Shown here one piece after another: positions 11,943-23,266 of a stretch of 64,000 nt of DNA. Source of the stretch: Paramecium sonneborni. Its lineage: Eukaryota > Ciliophora > Oligohymenophorea > Peniculida > Parameciidae. The notes beneath the pieces are model-generated. The model worked only from the letters and a program-made list of their open reading frames with translations. It was not told the origin of the DNA and ran no database searches. Numbering within the stretch: position 1 is the first letter of the stretch; the number at the start of each line of letters is the position of its first letter. The stretch lies in assembly GCA_905182985.1 (NCBI GenBank), contig CAJJDN010000031.1:458840-522839 (forward strand), in the 5' to 3' direction. Made by a program: the position numbers and the translations under genes.

Positions 11943-13710
11943 ATGTACAGTACAAGTAAGGCTCTACCTTTGGAGCAACTTACTAGATGGGGATTACACA
12001 ATACTACAGTTATAAGAAATGCCAGTACTCCTGAATTATACGAAATTGCTGCAATGAATCCATTTTCTGCAGATCCAGAGACAAGATAAGGATCCATTTC
12101 TAGTACTGGAGCTATGGTAGCATATTCAGGAAAAAGAACAGGGTATATAAAAAGATTTGATTATTAAACTTTAGTCGTTCACCAAAAGACAAGAGAGTAG
12201 TACTAGATGAATAGACTGAATAAGAAATTTGGTGGGGAAATGTTAATATTCCAATTTCAAAGAAATCTCACAATTTATTGGAGTAGATTGCCCTAAAATT
12301 CTTAAATACAAGACCTAGAGTAGAAATATATTAATAATAATAGTTATTTGTTGTTGATGGATATGCAGGATGGGATCCTCAAAGTCGTCTAAGAATTAGA
12401 GTATTTTGTACTAGAGCATATCATGCTTTATTTATGTAAAATATGCTTATCAAACCAACAAATGAATAATTGAAGAAAGATTTTAGTGATGATGTTGATT
12501 TTCATATTTTTAATGCTGGTCCTATGGCAGCACCAAAATTAGTAGAGGGAGTTGGTTCCGAGACTTGTGTTTCTGTGAATCTAACAGATAAAAAAATGGT
12601 GATCTTGGGAACTTAATATGCTGGTGAAATGAAAAAGGGAGTGTTTGGAGTTACTCATTATATGTTTCCTAAATAAGGAATTCTTACACTTCATAGTTCA
12701 GCCAATGAAGGAGAAGACGGAGATGTAACATTATTATTTGGATTGAGTGGCACTGGTAAAACTACACTCAGTGCTGATCCAAAGAGAAAATTAATTGGTG
12801 ATGATGAACATGGATGGTCTGATAATGGTATTTTTAATATTGAAGGGGGTTGCTATGCTAAATGTGTTGATTTAACATATGAAAAAGAACCTGAAATTTA
12901 TGATGCGATTAAGTAAAATTCATTTATAATTCCAAGGTTTGGTGCAGTCTTAGAAAATATAGAATTTTTATCTAAAGATTCTAGGGAAGTTGATTATAAT
13001 AACATTTCTATAACTGAAAATACTAGAGTAAGTTATCCTCTAGATTTTATTCCTGGAGCAAAAAATCCTGCTGTTGGTGGTCATCCTAAGAATATTCTTT
13101 TCCTTACCTGTGATGCATATGGAGTACTTCCACCAGTATCTTTATTAACTCCTGAATAAGCTATGTATCATTTCATTACTGGATACACAGCAAAAGTATT
13201 ATTCTTTTTATCTTTAAAAGGTTGCTGGTACCGAAATGGGAGTCAAAGAACCAGTTGCTACTTTTTCAGCATGTTTTGGTGAAGCTTTCTTACCATTACA
13301 TCCAACTCTTTATGCAACCATGTTAGCAGATAAAATGAAATAACATGGAACCAAATGTTGGTTAATTAATACTGGATGGTCAGGTGGTAAATATGGTGTC
13401 GGAAAAAGAATGTCTCTTAAAAATACAAGATCCATTATTGATGCCATTCATAGTGGAGAATTAGCTAATGGAGAATTTGATAATTTTGAAATCTTCAATT
13501 TAAGAATTCCTAAAAGAGTCACTGGAGTTCCAGATTAAATTCTTCATCCAAAAAATACTTGGACGTATATACTATTTATAAATTTATTCTAGAAATAAGA
13601 GTGAATTTGATAGGACATTAAGAAGTCTTGGAGAAAAATTCTAATAGAACTTTTAAAAGTATCAAAATAAAGCTTCACCAGAAGTCATCAATGCTGGCCC
13701 TAAATTATGA
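11943..13710 (+). CDS. ATP-dependent phosphoenolpyruvate carboxykinase, copy 1
   Basis: 560 residues; introns at 12143-12174, 13196-13220 (AAG end) and 13565-13592 leave 561 codons. The enzyme converts oxaloacetate and ATP to PEP, CO2 and ADP, the committed step of gluconeogenesis. Signatures: TGRSPKDKR across intron 1, P-loop [11 protein letters not shown], kinase-2 motif [20 protein letters not shown], and [17 protein letters not shown]. The later blocks [17 protein letters not shown] and [17 protein letters not shown] are typical of the bacterial/plant-type ATP enzyme, not the GTP enzyme. Copy 1 differs from copies 2 and 3 only near the N-terminus (for example EIAAMN for EIHAMN and SSTGAM for SNTGAM) and by silent sites. 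Confidence 0.96.
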
Positions 13711-14534
13711 GTGCATGTTATAATTATTTATTAAAATATCCATTATTTTTGATTCTTTAGTTTTTGCTTTGCCTTGATAGATTTCATAACATTTTATTTA
13801 ATAATCATTATAATATTAAACATATTAAATATAAATTGATTTATAGAATGAAAATTTTATTGATTTTTAGATTTTATACTATAATCTTATTTTATATTTT
13901 TATCTTAATCTTATCTGATGTTGAAGTCCTGGGATTATTTTTTTTTTAAAAAAGATTAAGCAATTATTTCCATAAATAAAAATACAATTATTTTATACAA
14001 TCCAATTTCAAAATAAATAAAATATATAGAGGAATTCTGCAACTTCATAAGGTTATAAAAGTGAAGTAGGGAAATGAAAATTAAAGGTGCCACAATATGA
14101 TTTTGACCATTAAAAACATTTTAGTGTGAATTTCGATTTCTTTCTATCTGTGGTGACAATGATAAGAATTGATTTAAAAGAGGCTCAAGGAAATCTGAGG
14201 GGCTTAAAGTAGGAGAGAAAGTATCAATAATTAAGTATAATAGTTGGAGAAGACTCTAAATAGATATTTTTAATTTGATTAAGGGTTGTGTTTTTTGAAA
14301 TGAAAAAAAATTAGTATTAAAAGCAAGGTTAGGAAATTGCCTAAGTTGTAAGGGTTATGATGTATTGGTTAGTTATTTTACATCAAGTATAGAGTTTAGA
14401 GGGTGAAGAAGAAAATTTAATAAATGATAAATCTTAATTGAACCTGATTATAAAAGTCATATATTAAATGATGAACATATCTAATATTAAATATATCTTT
14501 TTAACATTTGATGTTACATCATCTTAGGAAATTC
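13711..14534. other. PEPCK spacer 1 (3' flank of copy 1, 5' flank of copy 2)
   Basis: 824 bases that appear identical to the spacer at 16303-17126. It holds no supported gene; a short frame starting MLCLDRFHNIL is simply duplicated with the spacer. It should contain the terminator of one copy and the promoter of the next. Confidence 0.6.
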
Positions 14535-16302
14535 ATGTACAGTACAAGTAAGGCTCTACCTTTGGAGTAACTTACTAGATGGGGATTACACAATACTGCA
14601 GTTATAAGAAATGCCAGTACTCCTGAATTATATGAAATTCATGCAATGAATCCATTTTCTGCAGATCCAGAGACAAGATAAGGATCCATTTCAAATACAG
14701 GAGCTATGGTAGCATATTCAGGAAAAAGAACAGGGTATATAAAAAGATTTGATTATTAAACTTTAGTCGTTCACCAAAAGACAAGAGAGTAGTACTAGAT
14801 GAATAGACTGAATAAGAAATTTGGTGGGGAAATGTTAATATTCCAATTTCAAAGAAATCTCACAATTTATTGGAGTAGATTGCCCTAAAATTCTTAAATA
14901 CAAGACCTAGAGTAGAAATATATTAATAATAATAGTTATTTGTTGTTGATGGATATGCAGGATGGGATCCTCAAAGTCGTCTAAGAATTAGAGTATTTTG
15001 TACTAGAGCATATCATGCTTTATTTATGTAAAATATGCTTATCAAACCAACAAATGAATAATTGAAGAAAGATTTTAGTGATGATGTTGATTTTCATATT
15101 TTTAATGCTGGTCCTATGGCAGCACCAAAATTAGTAGAGGGAGTTGGTTCCGAGACTTGTGTTTCTGTGAATCTAACAGATAAAAAAATGGTGATCTTGG
15201 GAACTTAATATGCTGGTGAAATGAAAAAGGGAGTTTTTGGAGTTACTCATTATATGTTTCCTAAATAAGGAATTCTTACACTTCATAGTTCAGCCAATGA
15301 AGGAGAAGACGGAGATGTAACATTATTATTTGGATTGAGTGGCACTGGTAAAACTACACTCAGTGCTGATCCAAAGAGAAAATTAATTGGTGATGATGAA
15401 CATGGATGGTCTGATAATGGTATTTTTAATATTGAAGGGGGTTGCTATGCTAAATGTGTTGATTTAACATATGAAAAAGAACCTGAAATTTATGATGCGA
15501 TTAAGTAAAATTCATTTATAATTCCAAGGTTTGGTGCAGTCTTAGAAAATATAGAATTTTTATCTAAAGATTCTAGGGAAGTTGATTATAATAACATTTC
15601 TATAACTGAAAATACTAGAGTAAGTTATCCTCTAGATTTTATTCCTGGAGCAAAAAATCCTGCTGTTGGTGGTCATCCTAAGAATATTCTTTTCCTTACC
15701 TGTGATGCATATGGAGTACTTCCACCAGTATCTTTATTAACTCCTGAATAAGCTATGTATCATTTCATTACTGGATACACAGCAAAAGTATTATTCTTTT
15801 TATCTTTAAAAGGTTGCTGGTACCGAAATGGGAGTCAAAGAACCAGTTGCTACTTTTTCAGCATGTTTTGGTGAAGCTTTCTTACCATTACATCCAACTC
15901 TTTATGCAACCATGTTAGCAGATAAAATGAAATAACATGGAACCAAATGTTGGTTAATTAATACTGGATGGTCAGGTGGTAAATATGGTGTCGGAAAAAG
16001 AATGTCTCTTAAAAATACAAGATCCATTATTGATGCCATTCATAGTGGAGAATTAGCTAATGGAGAATTTGATAATTTTGAAATCTTCAATTTAAGAATT
16101 CCTAAAAGAGTCACTGGAGTTCCAGATTAAATTCTTCATCCAAAAAATACTTGGACGTATATACTATTTATAAATTTATTCTAGAAATAAGAGTGAATTT
16201 GATAGGACATTAAGAAGTCTTGGAGAAAAATTCTAATAGAACTTTTAAAAGTATCAAAATAAAGCTTCACCAGAAGTCATCAATGCTGGCCCTAAATTAT
16301 GA
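14535..16302 (+). CDS. ATP-dependent phosphoenolpyruvate carboxykinase, copy 2
   Basis: Same structure as copy 1, displaced by exactly 2592 bp: 560 residues and three introns at matching positions (14735-14766, 15788-15812, 16157-16184). All ATP-PEPCK motifs are intact. Its 5' end matches copy 3 (EIHAMN, SNTGAM), while its 3' flank matches copy 1, so it looks like a hybrid created by unequal crossing over. It carries a private silent change at 15235 (T where copies 1 and 3 have G). Function as for copy 1. Confidence 0.95.
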
Positions 16303-17126
16303 GTGCATGTTATAATTATTTATTAAAATATCCATTATTTTTGATTCTTTAGTTTTTGCTTTGCCTTGATAGATTTCATAACATTTTATTTAATAATCAT
16401 TATAATATTAAACATATTAAATATAAATTGATTTATAGAATGAAAATTTTATTGATTTTTAGATTTTATACTATAATCTTATTTTATATTTTTATCTTAA
16501 TCTTATCTGATGTTGAAGTCCTGGGATTATTTTTTTTTTAAAAAAGATTAAGCAATTATTTCCATAAATAAAAATACAATTATTTTATACAATCCAATTT
16601 CAAAATAAATAAAATATATAGAGGAATTCTGCAACTTCATAAGGTTATAAAAGTGAAGTAGGGAAATGAAAATTAAAGGTGCCACAATATGATTTTGACC
16701 ATTAAAAACATTTTAGTGTGAATTTCGATTTCTTTCTATCTGTGGTGACAATGATAAGAATTGATTTAAAAGAGGCTCAAGGAAATCTGAGGGGCTTAAA
16801 GTAGGAGAGAAAGTATCAATAATTAAGTATAATAGTTGGAGAAGACTCTAAATAGATATTTTTAATTTGATTAAGGGTTGTGTTTTTTGAAATGAAAAAA
16901 AATTAGTATTAAAAGCAAGGTTAGGAAATTGCCTAAGTTGTAAGGGTTATGATGTATTGGTTAGTTATTTTACATCAAGTATAGAGTTTAGAGGGTGAAG
17001 AAGAAAATTTAATAAATGATAAATCTTAATTGAACCTGATTATAAAAGTCATATATTAAATGATGAACATATCTAATATTAAATATATCTTTTTAACATT
17101 TGATGTTACATCATCTTAGGAAATTC
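16303..17126. other. PEPCK spacer 2 (3' flank of copy 2, 5' flank of copy 3)
   Basis: 824 bases that appear identical to the spacer at 13711-14534, with no supported gene. The lack of differences implies a very recent duplication or ongoing homogenisation. Confidence 0.6.
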
Positions 17127-18894
17127 ATGTACAGTACAAGTAAGGCTCTACCTTTGGAGTAACTTACTAGATGGGGATTACACAATACTGCAGTTATAAG
17201 AAATGCCAGTACTCCTGAATTATATGAAATTCATGCAATGAATCCATTTTCTGCAGATCCAGAGACAAGATAAGGATCCATTTCAAATACAGGAGCTATG
17301 GTAGCATATTCAGGAAAAAGAACAGGGTATATAAAAAGATTTGATTATTAAACTTTAGTCGTTCACCAAAAGACAAGAGAGTAGTACTAGATGAATAGAC
17401 TGAATAAGAAATTTGGTGGGGAAATGTTAATATTCCAATTTCAAAGAAATCTCACAATTTATTGGAGTAGATTGCCCTAAAATTCTTAAATACAAGACCT
17501 AGAGTAGAAATATATTAATAATAATAGTTATTTGTTGTTGATGGATATGCAGGATGGGATCCTCAAAGTCGTCTAAGAATTAGAGTATTTTGTACTAGAG
17601 CATATCATGCTTTATTTATGTAAAATATGCTTATCAAACCAACAAATGAATAATTGAAGAAAGATTTTAGTGATGATGTTGATTTTCATATTTTTAATGC
17701 TGGTCCTATGGCAGCACCAAAATTAGTAGAGGGAGTTGGTTCCGAGACTTGTGTTTCTGTGAATCTAACAGATAAAAAAATGGTGATCTTGGGAACTTAA
17801 TATGCTGGTGAAATGAAAAAGGGAGTGTTTGGAGTTACTCATTATATGTTTCCTAAATAAGGAATTCTTACACTTCATAGTTCAGCCAATGAAGGAGAAG
17901 ACGGAGATGTAACATTATTATTTGGATTGAGTGGCACTGGTAAAACTACACTCAGTGCTGATCCAAAGAGAAAATTAATTGGTGATGATGAACATGGATG
18001 GTCTGATAATGGTATTTTTAATATTGAAGGGGGTTGCTATGCTAAATGTGTTGATTTAACATATGAAAAAGAACCTGAAATTTATGATGCGATTAAGTAA
18101 AATTCATTTATAATTCCAAGGTTTGGTGCAGTCTTAGAAAATATAGAATTTTTATCTAAAGATTCTAGGGAAGTTGATTATAATAACATTTCTATAACTG
18201 AAAATACTAGAGTAAGTTATCCTCTAGATTTTATTCCTGGAGCAAAAAATCCTGCTGTTGGTGGTCATCCTAAGAATATTCTTTTCCTTACCTGTGATGC
18301 ATATGGAGTACTTCCACCAGTATCTTTATTAACTCCTGAATAAGCTATGTATCATTTCATTACTGGATACACAGCAAAAGTATTATTCTTTTTATCTTTA
18401 AAAGGTTGCTGGTACCGAAATGGGAGTCAAAGAACCAGTTGCTACTTTTTCAGCATGTTTTGGTGAAGCTTTCTTACCATTACATCCAACTCTTTATGCA
18501 ACCATGTTAGCAGATAAAATGAAATAACATGGAACCAAATGTTGGTTAATTAATACTGGATGGTCAGGTGGTAAATATGGTGTCGGAAAAAGAATGTCTC
18601 TTAAAAATACAAGATCCATTATTGATGCCATTCATAGTGGAGAATTAGCTAATGGAGAATTTGATAATTTTGAAATCTTCAATTTAAGAATTCCTAAAAG
18701 AGTCACTGGAGTTCCAGATTAAATTCTTCATCCAAAAAATACTTGGACGTATATACTATTTATAAATTTATTCTAGAAATAAGAGTGAATTTGATAGGAC
18801 ATTAAGAAGTCTTGGAGAAAAATTCTAATAGAACTTTTAAAAGTATCAAAATAAAGCTTCTCCAGAAGTCATCAATGCTGGCCCTAAATTATGA
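17127..18894 (+). CDS. ATP-dependent phosphoenolpyruvate carboxykinase, copy 3
   Basis: Third tandem copy, again 2592 bp downstream, 560 residues with introns at 17327-17358, 18380-18404 and 18749-18776. Coding sequence is nearly identical to copy 2; 18861 (T) is a private silent change. All catalytic motifs are present. Its 3' flank diverges from those of copies 1 and 2 within about ten bases of the stop, marking the right edge of the duplicated unit. Function as for copy 1. Confidence 0.95.
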
Positions 18895-19220
18895 GTGCAT
18901 GTTATAAATAATTATTACAATATCCAACTATTTCCAATTCTTCAATTTTCCTTTGCTTTGCTTTTTCTATTTTGTTTTAAATCATCAATTCTACAAATAT
19001 TTTACTTTTTATTTTTATCATAGATCATAAAATTGATTTAATGAATTTAATTATTTTTAAAATAAATAAATAAATAATTAATAGCGTTTTTTATTTAAAT
19101 ATTTTACTTTCTTCGTAAAACCAAAATACTTCTGCGAAAACTCAAAAAAAAGAGATAAGAATGTATTATGATATCATATTGTATATTGTTTTTTAATGTT
19201 CTTCATTTCCTCATTGTAAA
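18895..19220. other. intergenic between convergent genes
   Basis: About 330 AT-rich bases between PEPCK copy 3 and the convergent Myb-like gene. The first part is a diverged PEPCK 3' flank. No coding frame is supported. Confidence 0.5.
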
Positions 19221-20397
19221 TCACATCATTTATATGAACTCATATCTGACCTGAGGATGAGGTTAAGGATAAAGGAGGTATTAAGGGGTGTAATATGGTT
19301 AAACTGATTAGATTGGTCTAATAATAATGTTTGGTTAAATGCAGAATGTTAAAACAGGTTGTGGATTTTAAATTTATTACTAAAGTATAATTGAGATTTA
19401 CTTAATATTAAATAAGTGGACTAAAACCAGGATGAAGTTAATTTAGATTATTATAAACTTAAATAGATTGATAAGCTTATTAGAAGTTAGACTAATTATT
19501 TTAAGGTTGAATATTTTCTTCTTAGGAATCTAATTTAATATTTTCAGTGTTTAAAATTTTAGATTCTAATTTAGATTCCAGTTTAGAATTTTTTTAGTTT
19601 TAAGCATTTAAGCAATTTGGAATAGTTGATTTACTGTTATTTTCTCCAGAAAAAAATTCTTATTTTGAATTCTTCCTACTAGAATTTCTTTATTTCTGGG
19701 TAATATAATTATTACTAATAATTTTTCGTATATTTTACTTGATAATAAATAGCTAATTTAGCATAGATTTAATATAGTTCACATCATTTTCTTAAAGTAA
19801 TCTAAGTTCTGCTTTTTCTGTATACCTATATCGTTTTATAAGTAATTTAAATTCTGTTTTCATTTTCTCGTCAATGTTGAAACTTTTAAAAGAATCATCT
19901 TTGCAATAAATTACTCCTAACACATTAGGTTTAATCTATTTAAGTAAATCTGATGCTAAAGAAGAATGAATATAAAAATTACATTTATCTAAACCTACTG
20001 CTTTAGTGAGTCGACGTAAGACTTTTCTTAGCGTAGCATAAAAATAGTTTTTACATAGTAAATCTGAGCGGCCAGGCATTTGGGAAGCAATTCTTGCCCA
20101 GCTATTTCCATAAGATTATTAAAGAGTGAATAAATTGTCTTCCTCTTCTAATGTCCAATTACTTTTATTCAAATTTGGGTTAAGAATATTTTAATATCGT
20201 TCTCTACAAGCAGCAGAAGAACGAATTTTTTAGGTATTTTTCATAATAGATTGAAGTTCATGTGCAACACGATTCCAAGATGTACAACCAATTAGTTTTA
20301 CAAGTTCTAATAAAAGTTTGTCTTCCTAAAAAGAATTCTAAACTAAGTTTACTTGATAGGACCAGCTCTATCTAGTTTCTGATTATTTAGATTACAT
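19221..20397 (-). CDS. Myb-like (SANT) DNA-binding protein
   Basis: 384 residues; one 22-nt intron at 19380-19401. The N-terminal third carries two Myb/SANT-type repeats. The first runs over EDKLLLELVKLIGCTSWNRV with a following RSSAACRERYQNILNP; the second is NWTLEEEDNLFTLQQSYGNS, then WARIASQMPGRSDLLCKNYF. The spaced Trp residues and the RSxxxCKNxF ending fit R2R3-like repeats, which bind DNA and regulate transcription. The C-terminus is low-complexity, Gln/Asn-rich and then Pro/Tyr-rich (IQPNIIIRPIQSVQPYY). The start is the first ATG after an in-frame TGA. Targets cannot be inferred. Confidence 0.85.
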
Positions 20398-20492
20398 GTT
20401 ACTTAGTAACTTGGCAAGATTATTTCAAAATAAGATATAATTTATATATTATGAAAACTTTTGATAATCATACTAAAATATTATGTAAAATG

Positions 20493-20861
20493 TCACTTTT
20501 TAAAGCTGGATTTATGTTATTTTTAATCAAGCAATAGTTTTGCTTCAAAAAGAACATCCTCACTATTAGTGTCATCAAAACTTTCTTACTTTTATTTCTC
20601 AATCTTACCACTTAAATTATAAAATGCTAACTTAAAATTTGATAATCAAATAATTACACTAGTTATACAAAAAGTTGAAATAATTAGTATTCCTATTAAT
20701 TTTTGAAATTTTAACAATCTGTATTATTGTTAGGATAATTTTTCATCTACTATTTCATCTCGTAGTCCTCTTAAGTACTTGTTAAATCTTTACATTGCTT
20801 CTTCCTTATAATAATAAGAGTTGAATAATTTTAATATAATTATTAAAAAATAAATTTTCAT
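20493..20861 (-). CDS. small membrane protein, unknown function
   Basis: 113 residues from two exons; the 27-nt intron at 20631-20657 ends in AAG, and exon length is exactly 114 codons. The N-terminus MKIYFLIIILKLFNSYYY is hydrophobic (signal or first membrane helix). A charged segment (RFNKYLRGLRDEIVDEKLSQ) follows, then a second hydrophobic helix, LIGILIISTFCITSLAFYNL. The tail is acidic and then basic. No family is recognised. It is codirectional with the Myb-like gene 95 bases downstream. Confidence rests on the splice that keeps the frame and on the membrane pattern. Confidence 0.6.
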
Positions 20862-21349
20862 ATGGTTTAATATAGAATTCCCCATACAACAAAAACTTTT
20901 TGTAAACTCTTAGATTATATAAAAAAGCAAATGATAAAGTTAATAACGGTTAACAAAATTCAATAATTTTAAAATCTAACATCTATCATCCTTCTCTTAT
21001 TTAAACAATTCATATAAATAAAAATTGCTCACACATTAATAAATAAATTAACCATAACAATAAATTTCCTCAATATTTTAAATACCAAAATTATTAAACA
21101 AGTTAGGGAATAATTGTTTTATGTTATTTTTTATATATATTTAGGAATGTAATTATATAAATGCTTTATAGTATTAAGTAATTTAGAAAATATATCTTAG
21201 ATTTACCTTTTAAATAACTTAAGACTGATTCTATTATTTTTTGTTTATAAAAATTATTTCAAGTGTTAAGATTCTCAAAATAAATCACTTTAAATCCTTT
21301 TTAATTTTATCATGCATTTTGTAGAAATATTAAATAATTATTTTTAAAA
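20862..21349. other. intergenic, AT-rich
   Basis: About 490 very AT-rich bases. No gene is supported; short frames have random composition. Confidence 0.5.
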
Positions 21350-21526
21350 ATGAAAAATATCTAATTTTAGGTTGGTAGATAGGAAGATGCTCACGAATTT
21401 TTATTTTGTTCATTCTAAACTTTAGTACATGAATGTAAAAGCTAATCATCTAAGAATAATTTTTTGACGATATTAAAAACTTTTTTGAAGACCTTTTTCT
21501 AGGAAATGATATAATTTTAGAATTGA
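21350..21526 (+). pseudogene. ubiquitin-specific protease fragment
   Basis: A 58-codon plus-strand frame contains FQVGRQEDAHEFLFCSFQTL, the conserved QEDAHEF block around the substrate-binding region of USP-type deubiquitinases. The Cys-box that should lie upstream and the His-box downstream are not visible, and the frame stops at TGA soon after. It is best read as a remnant of a USP gene. Flanking sequence has no further recognisable pieces. Confidence 0.6.
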
Positions 21527-21808
21527 AAATAGAAAAGAATGGAAACCGCAAAGATTACAGGAAAGTTATATTAAAAACTGGTAAATTAAGAATATGGCTT
21601 TAAGTCTTATGAGAAAAATGATTGAGAACAAATATAGAAATAATTTTAGTAATAAAATAATAGGAATAATTTGAAAAAAAAATTTAAAGAAAATTTCAAA
21701 ATGTATCACTAAACTACTCCAAATATTAGACCTTGTTACTTGTTAACCATATCATATATGTTAATTATTGAATAGAAAAAATATGTATAATGATAAATAT
21801 TATTTTAT

Positions 21809-23213
21809 TCATTTTTATGGGTAAAACACAAGTTCTTTAAGATGAATTTTGATTCTTCCAATTTCATCTTCTAAGTATGAATTCAATTACTCAATTCTTT
21901 ATGTAAAATGTTCTTATTAATATATTATTTTCTAATCAAATCCATTACTTTCATTGTGATTCTATTATTAAGCAAAGTTATTTTTAATTGCATATTTTAT
22001 GAAATCATTTGCTTAACAATATAACAATTCTTTTTCAGAGAATACTTATTCTTTGTATGTTTTTAGAGACATTAATTTAATATTATTCTAAGCCACAATC
22101 TTATGAATTTATAATTGTAATTGTTATAATTTTTATTCTGAACCTGGATCTTCTTTTAAAAGTGAAGAAACTTTTTCCCATGCATCTTCAAATTATGAAG
22201 AGATTGATTCAAATAATTCAAATTAATCACTTAATTTTTGAAGTTTCATTTAAGTGCTAATATTTATGAATCAATTATTACTGTTCAATTAATTTAATCA
22301 TCTATTATCCTGGACTAAATATTATTGTTTCATCTGGAAATCCATAGTCTGCATGATCTCGAACATCTTTTTTATCCTCATCGACTGTGCTTTCCTGAAT
22401 ACTATAAATTCTTACAAGCCAAGCCCAAAATATTTCTTGATGCCGATGCATAGATGTCTCAAATTCTAAAAATTATATAATCTCTTTTAAATTTGTTGTA
22501 ATTTCATTTAGTTAATCTGGATCTGACAAACTAAGCAACTGATCAACAGTAAAATCCTTTAAATTCATTTATTATACTAATTTATCAATCTGTTTTTATC
22601 TTATATTCAATATACCTGGGTTTATTGGGCTTCTTTTCTTTTTAATAAACAAGAAAGTTATTTGAATTGATGCCTTATAATTCTATTTAGACTTTCAAAA
22701 TCTTTGATCTAATTACCTTCACTTACAAACTTAAGTGCAGGAATTTCACCTTCTTGTTCCTTTGGTTTATTTACTAACTTAATTTTTAAATTAGCCACTT
22801 TCTTTTCTATTAATTTTTTATATTTCTCAAATATATCTGATTCTGCCAAAATTTATCCAACAACTAAAAGCAAATCTCTACTTGATGAATAATCCATTCC
22901 TGGTTTACCATTTTTATAAATTATAAAAGGTGAATTTCTTAAAGCAAGTAAGATAATTTCCAATCCATCAGGATCTGCATGTGTATTTGATATTTCATTT
23001 AATTTATATTCAAAATCAAATAAATCTAGAACGAGTAAATTATGCATTATATTTGATATTGGCTTAATCTTAAAAAAATATATTAATATAATAAAATACT
23101 GCTTCAGAAAGATTATGTTTAGCTTATCGAAAAATGTTTGGATCAATATTATTTACTCCAAAGGCCTACAAGATATTACAAATTGCTTAAACTGTTTCTT
23201 TTACAGTTTACAT
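21809..23213 (-). CDS. TEDC1: TEDC1-like protein (tubulin epsilon and delta complex protein 1)
   Basis: 440 residues; introns at 23069-23099, 22590-22615 and 22257-22281 leave exactly 441 codons. The N-terminus (ICNILQAFGVNNIDPNIFRQ, then AKHNLSEA) and the SSSRDLLLVVGQILAESD block align by memory with human TEDC1 (C14orf80), which has FRRAKF and GSRELLLALSWLL. The middle (EIIQFLEFETSMHRHQEIFW) also fits. TEDC1 acts with TEDC2 and delta- and epsilon-tubulin to stabilise centriole triplet microtubules, so a basal-body role is expected. The C-terminal half is coiled coil. It lies head-to-head with the next gene, with only 53 bp between start codons. Confidence 0.78.
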
Positions 23214-23266
23214 GTATTTTTCTGAAATTTAATTGAAAATAATATTATTTTATTTTTATAGTATTA

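Larger units (their letters stand above)
11943..18894 (+). repeat. tandem triplication, 2592-bp period
   Basis: Start codons at 11943, 14535 and 17127 and stop codons ending at 13710, 16302 and 18894 give an exact 2592-bp period. The unit is one PEPCK gene plus an 824-bp spacer. Copies are almost identical over the last 1.6 kb of the gene. The outer left flank and outer right flank are diverged versions of the inner spacers. Confidence 0.95.

Noticed and set aside
13764..13949. Short ORF starting MLCLDRFHNIL, also at 16356-16541
   Set aside because: It occurs twice only because the PEPCK spacer is duplicated, is AT-driven hydrophobic sequence, and is absent from the diverged first copy of the spacer.
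11943..18894. Transposon or CRISPR-type repeat array
   Set aside because: The repeat unit is a complete metabolic gene plus its spacer; there are no transposase, terminal inverted repeats or short spacer-repeat structure.
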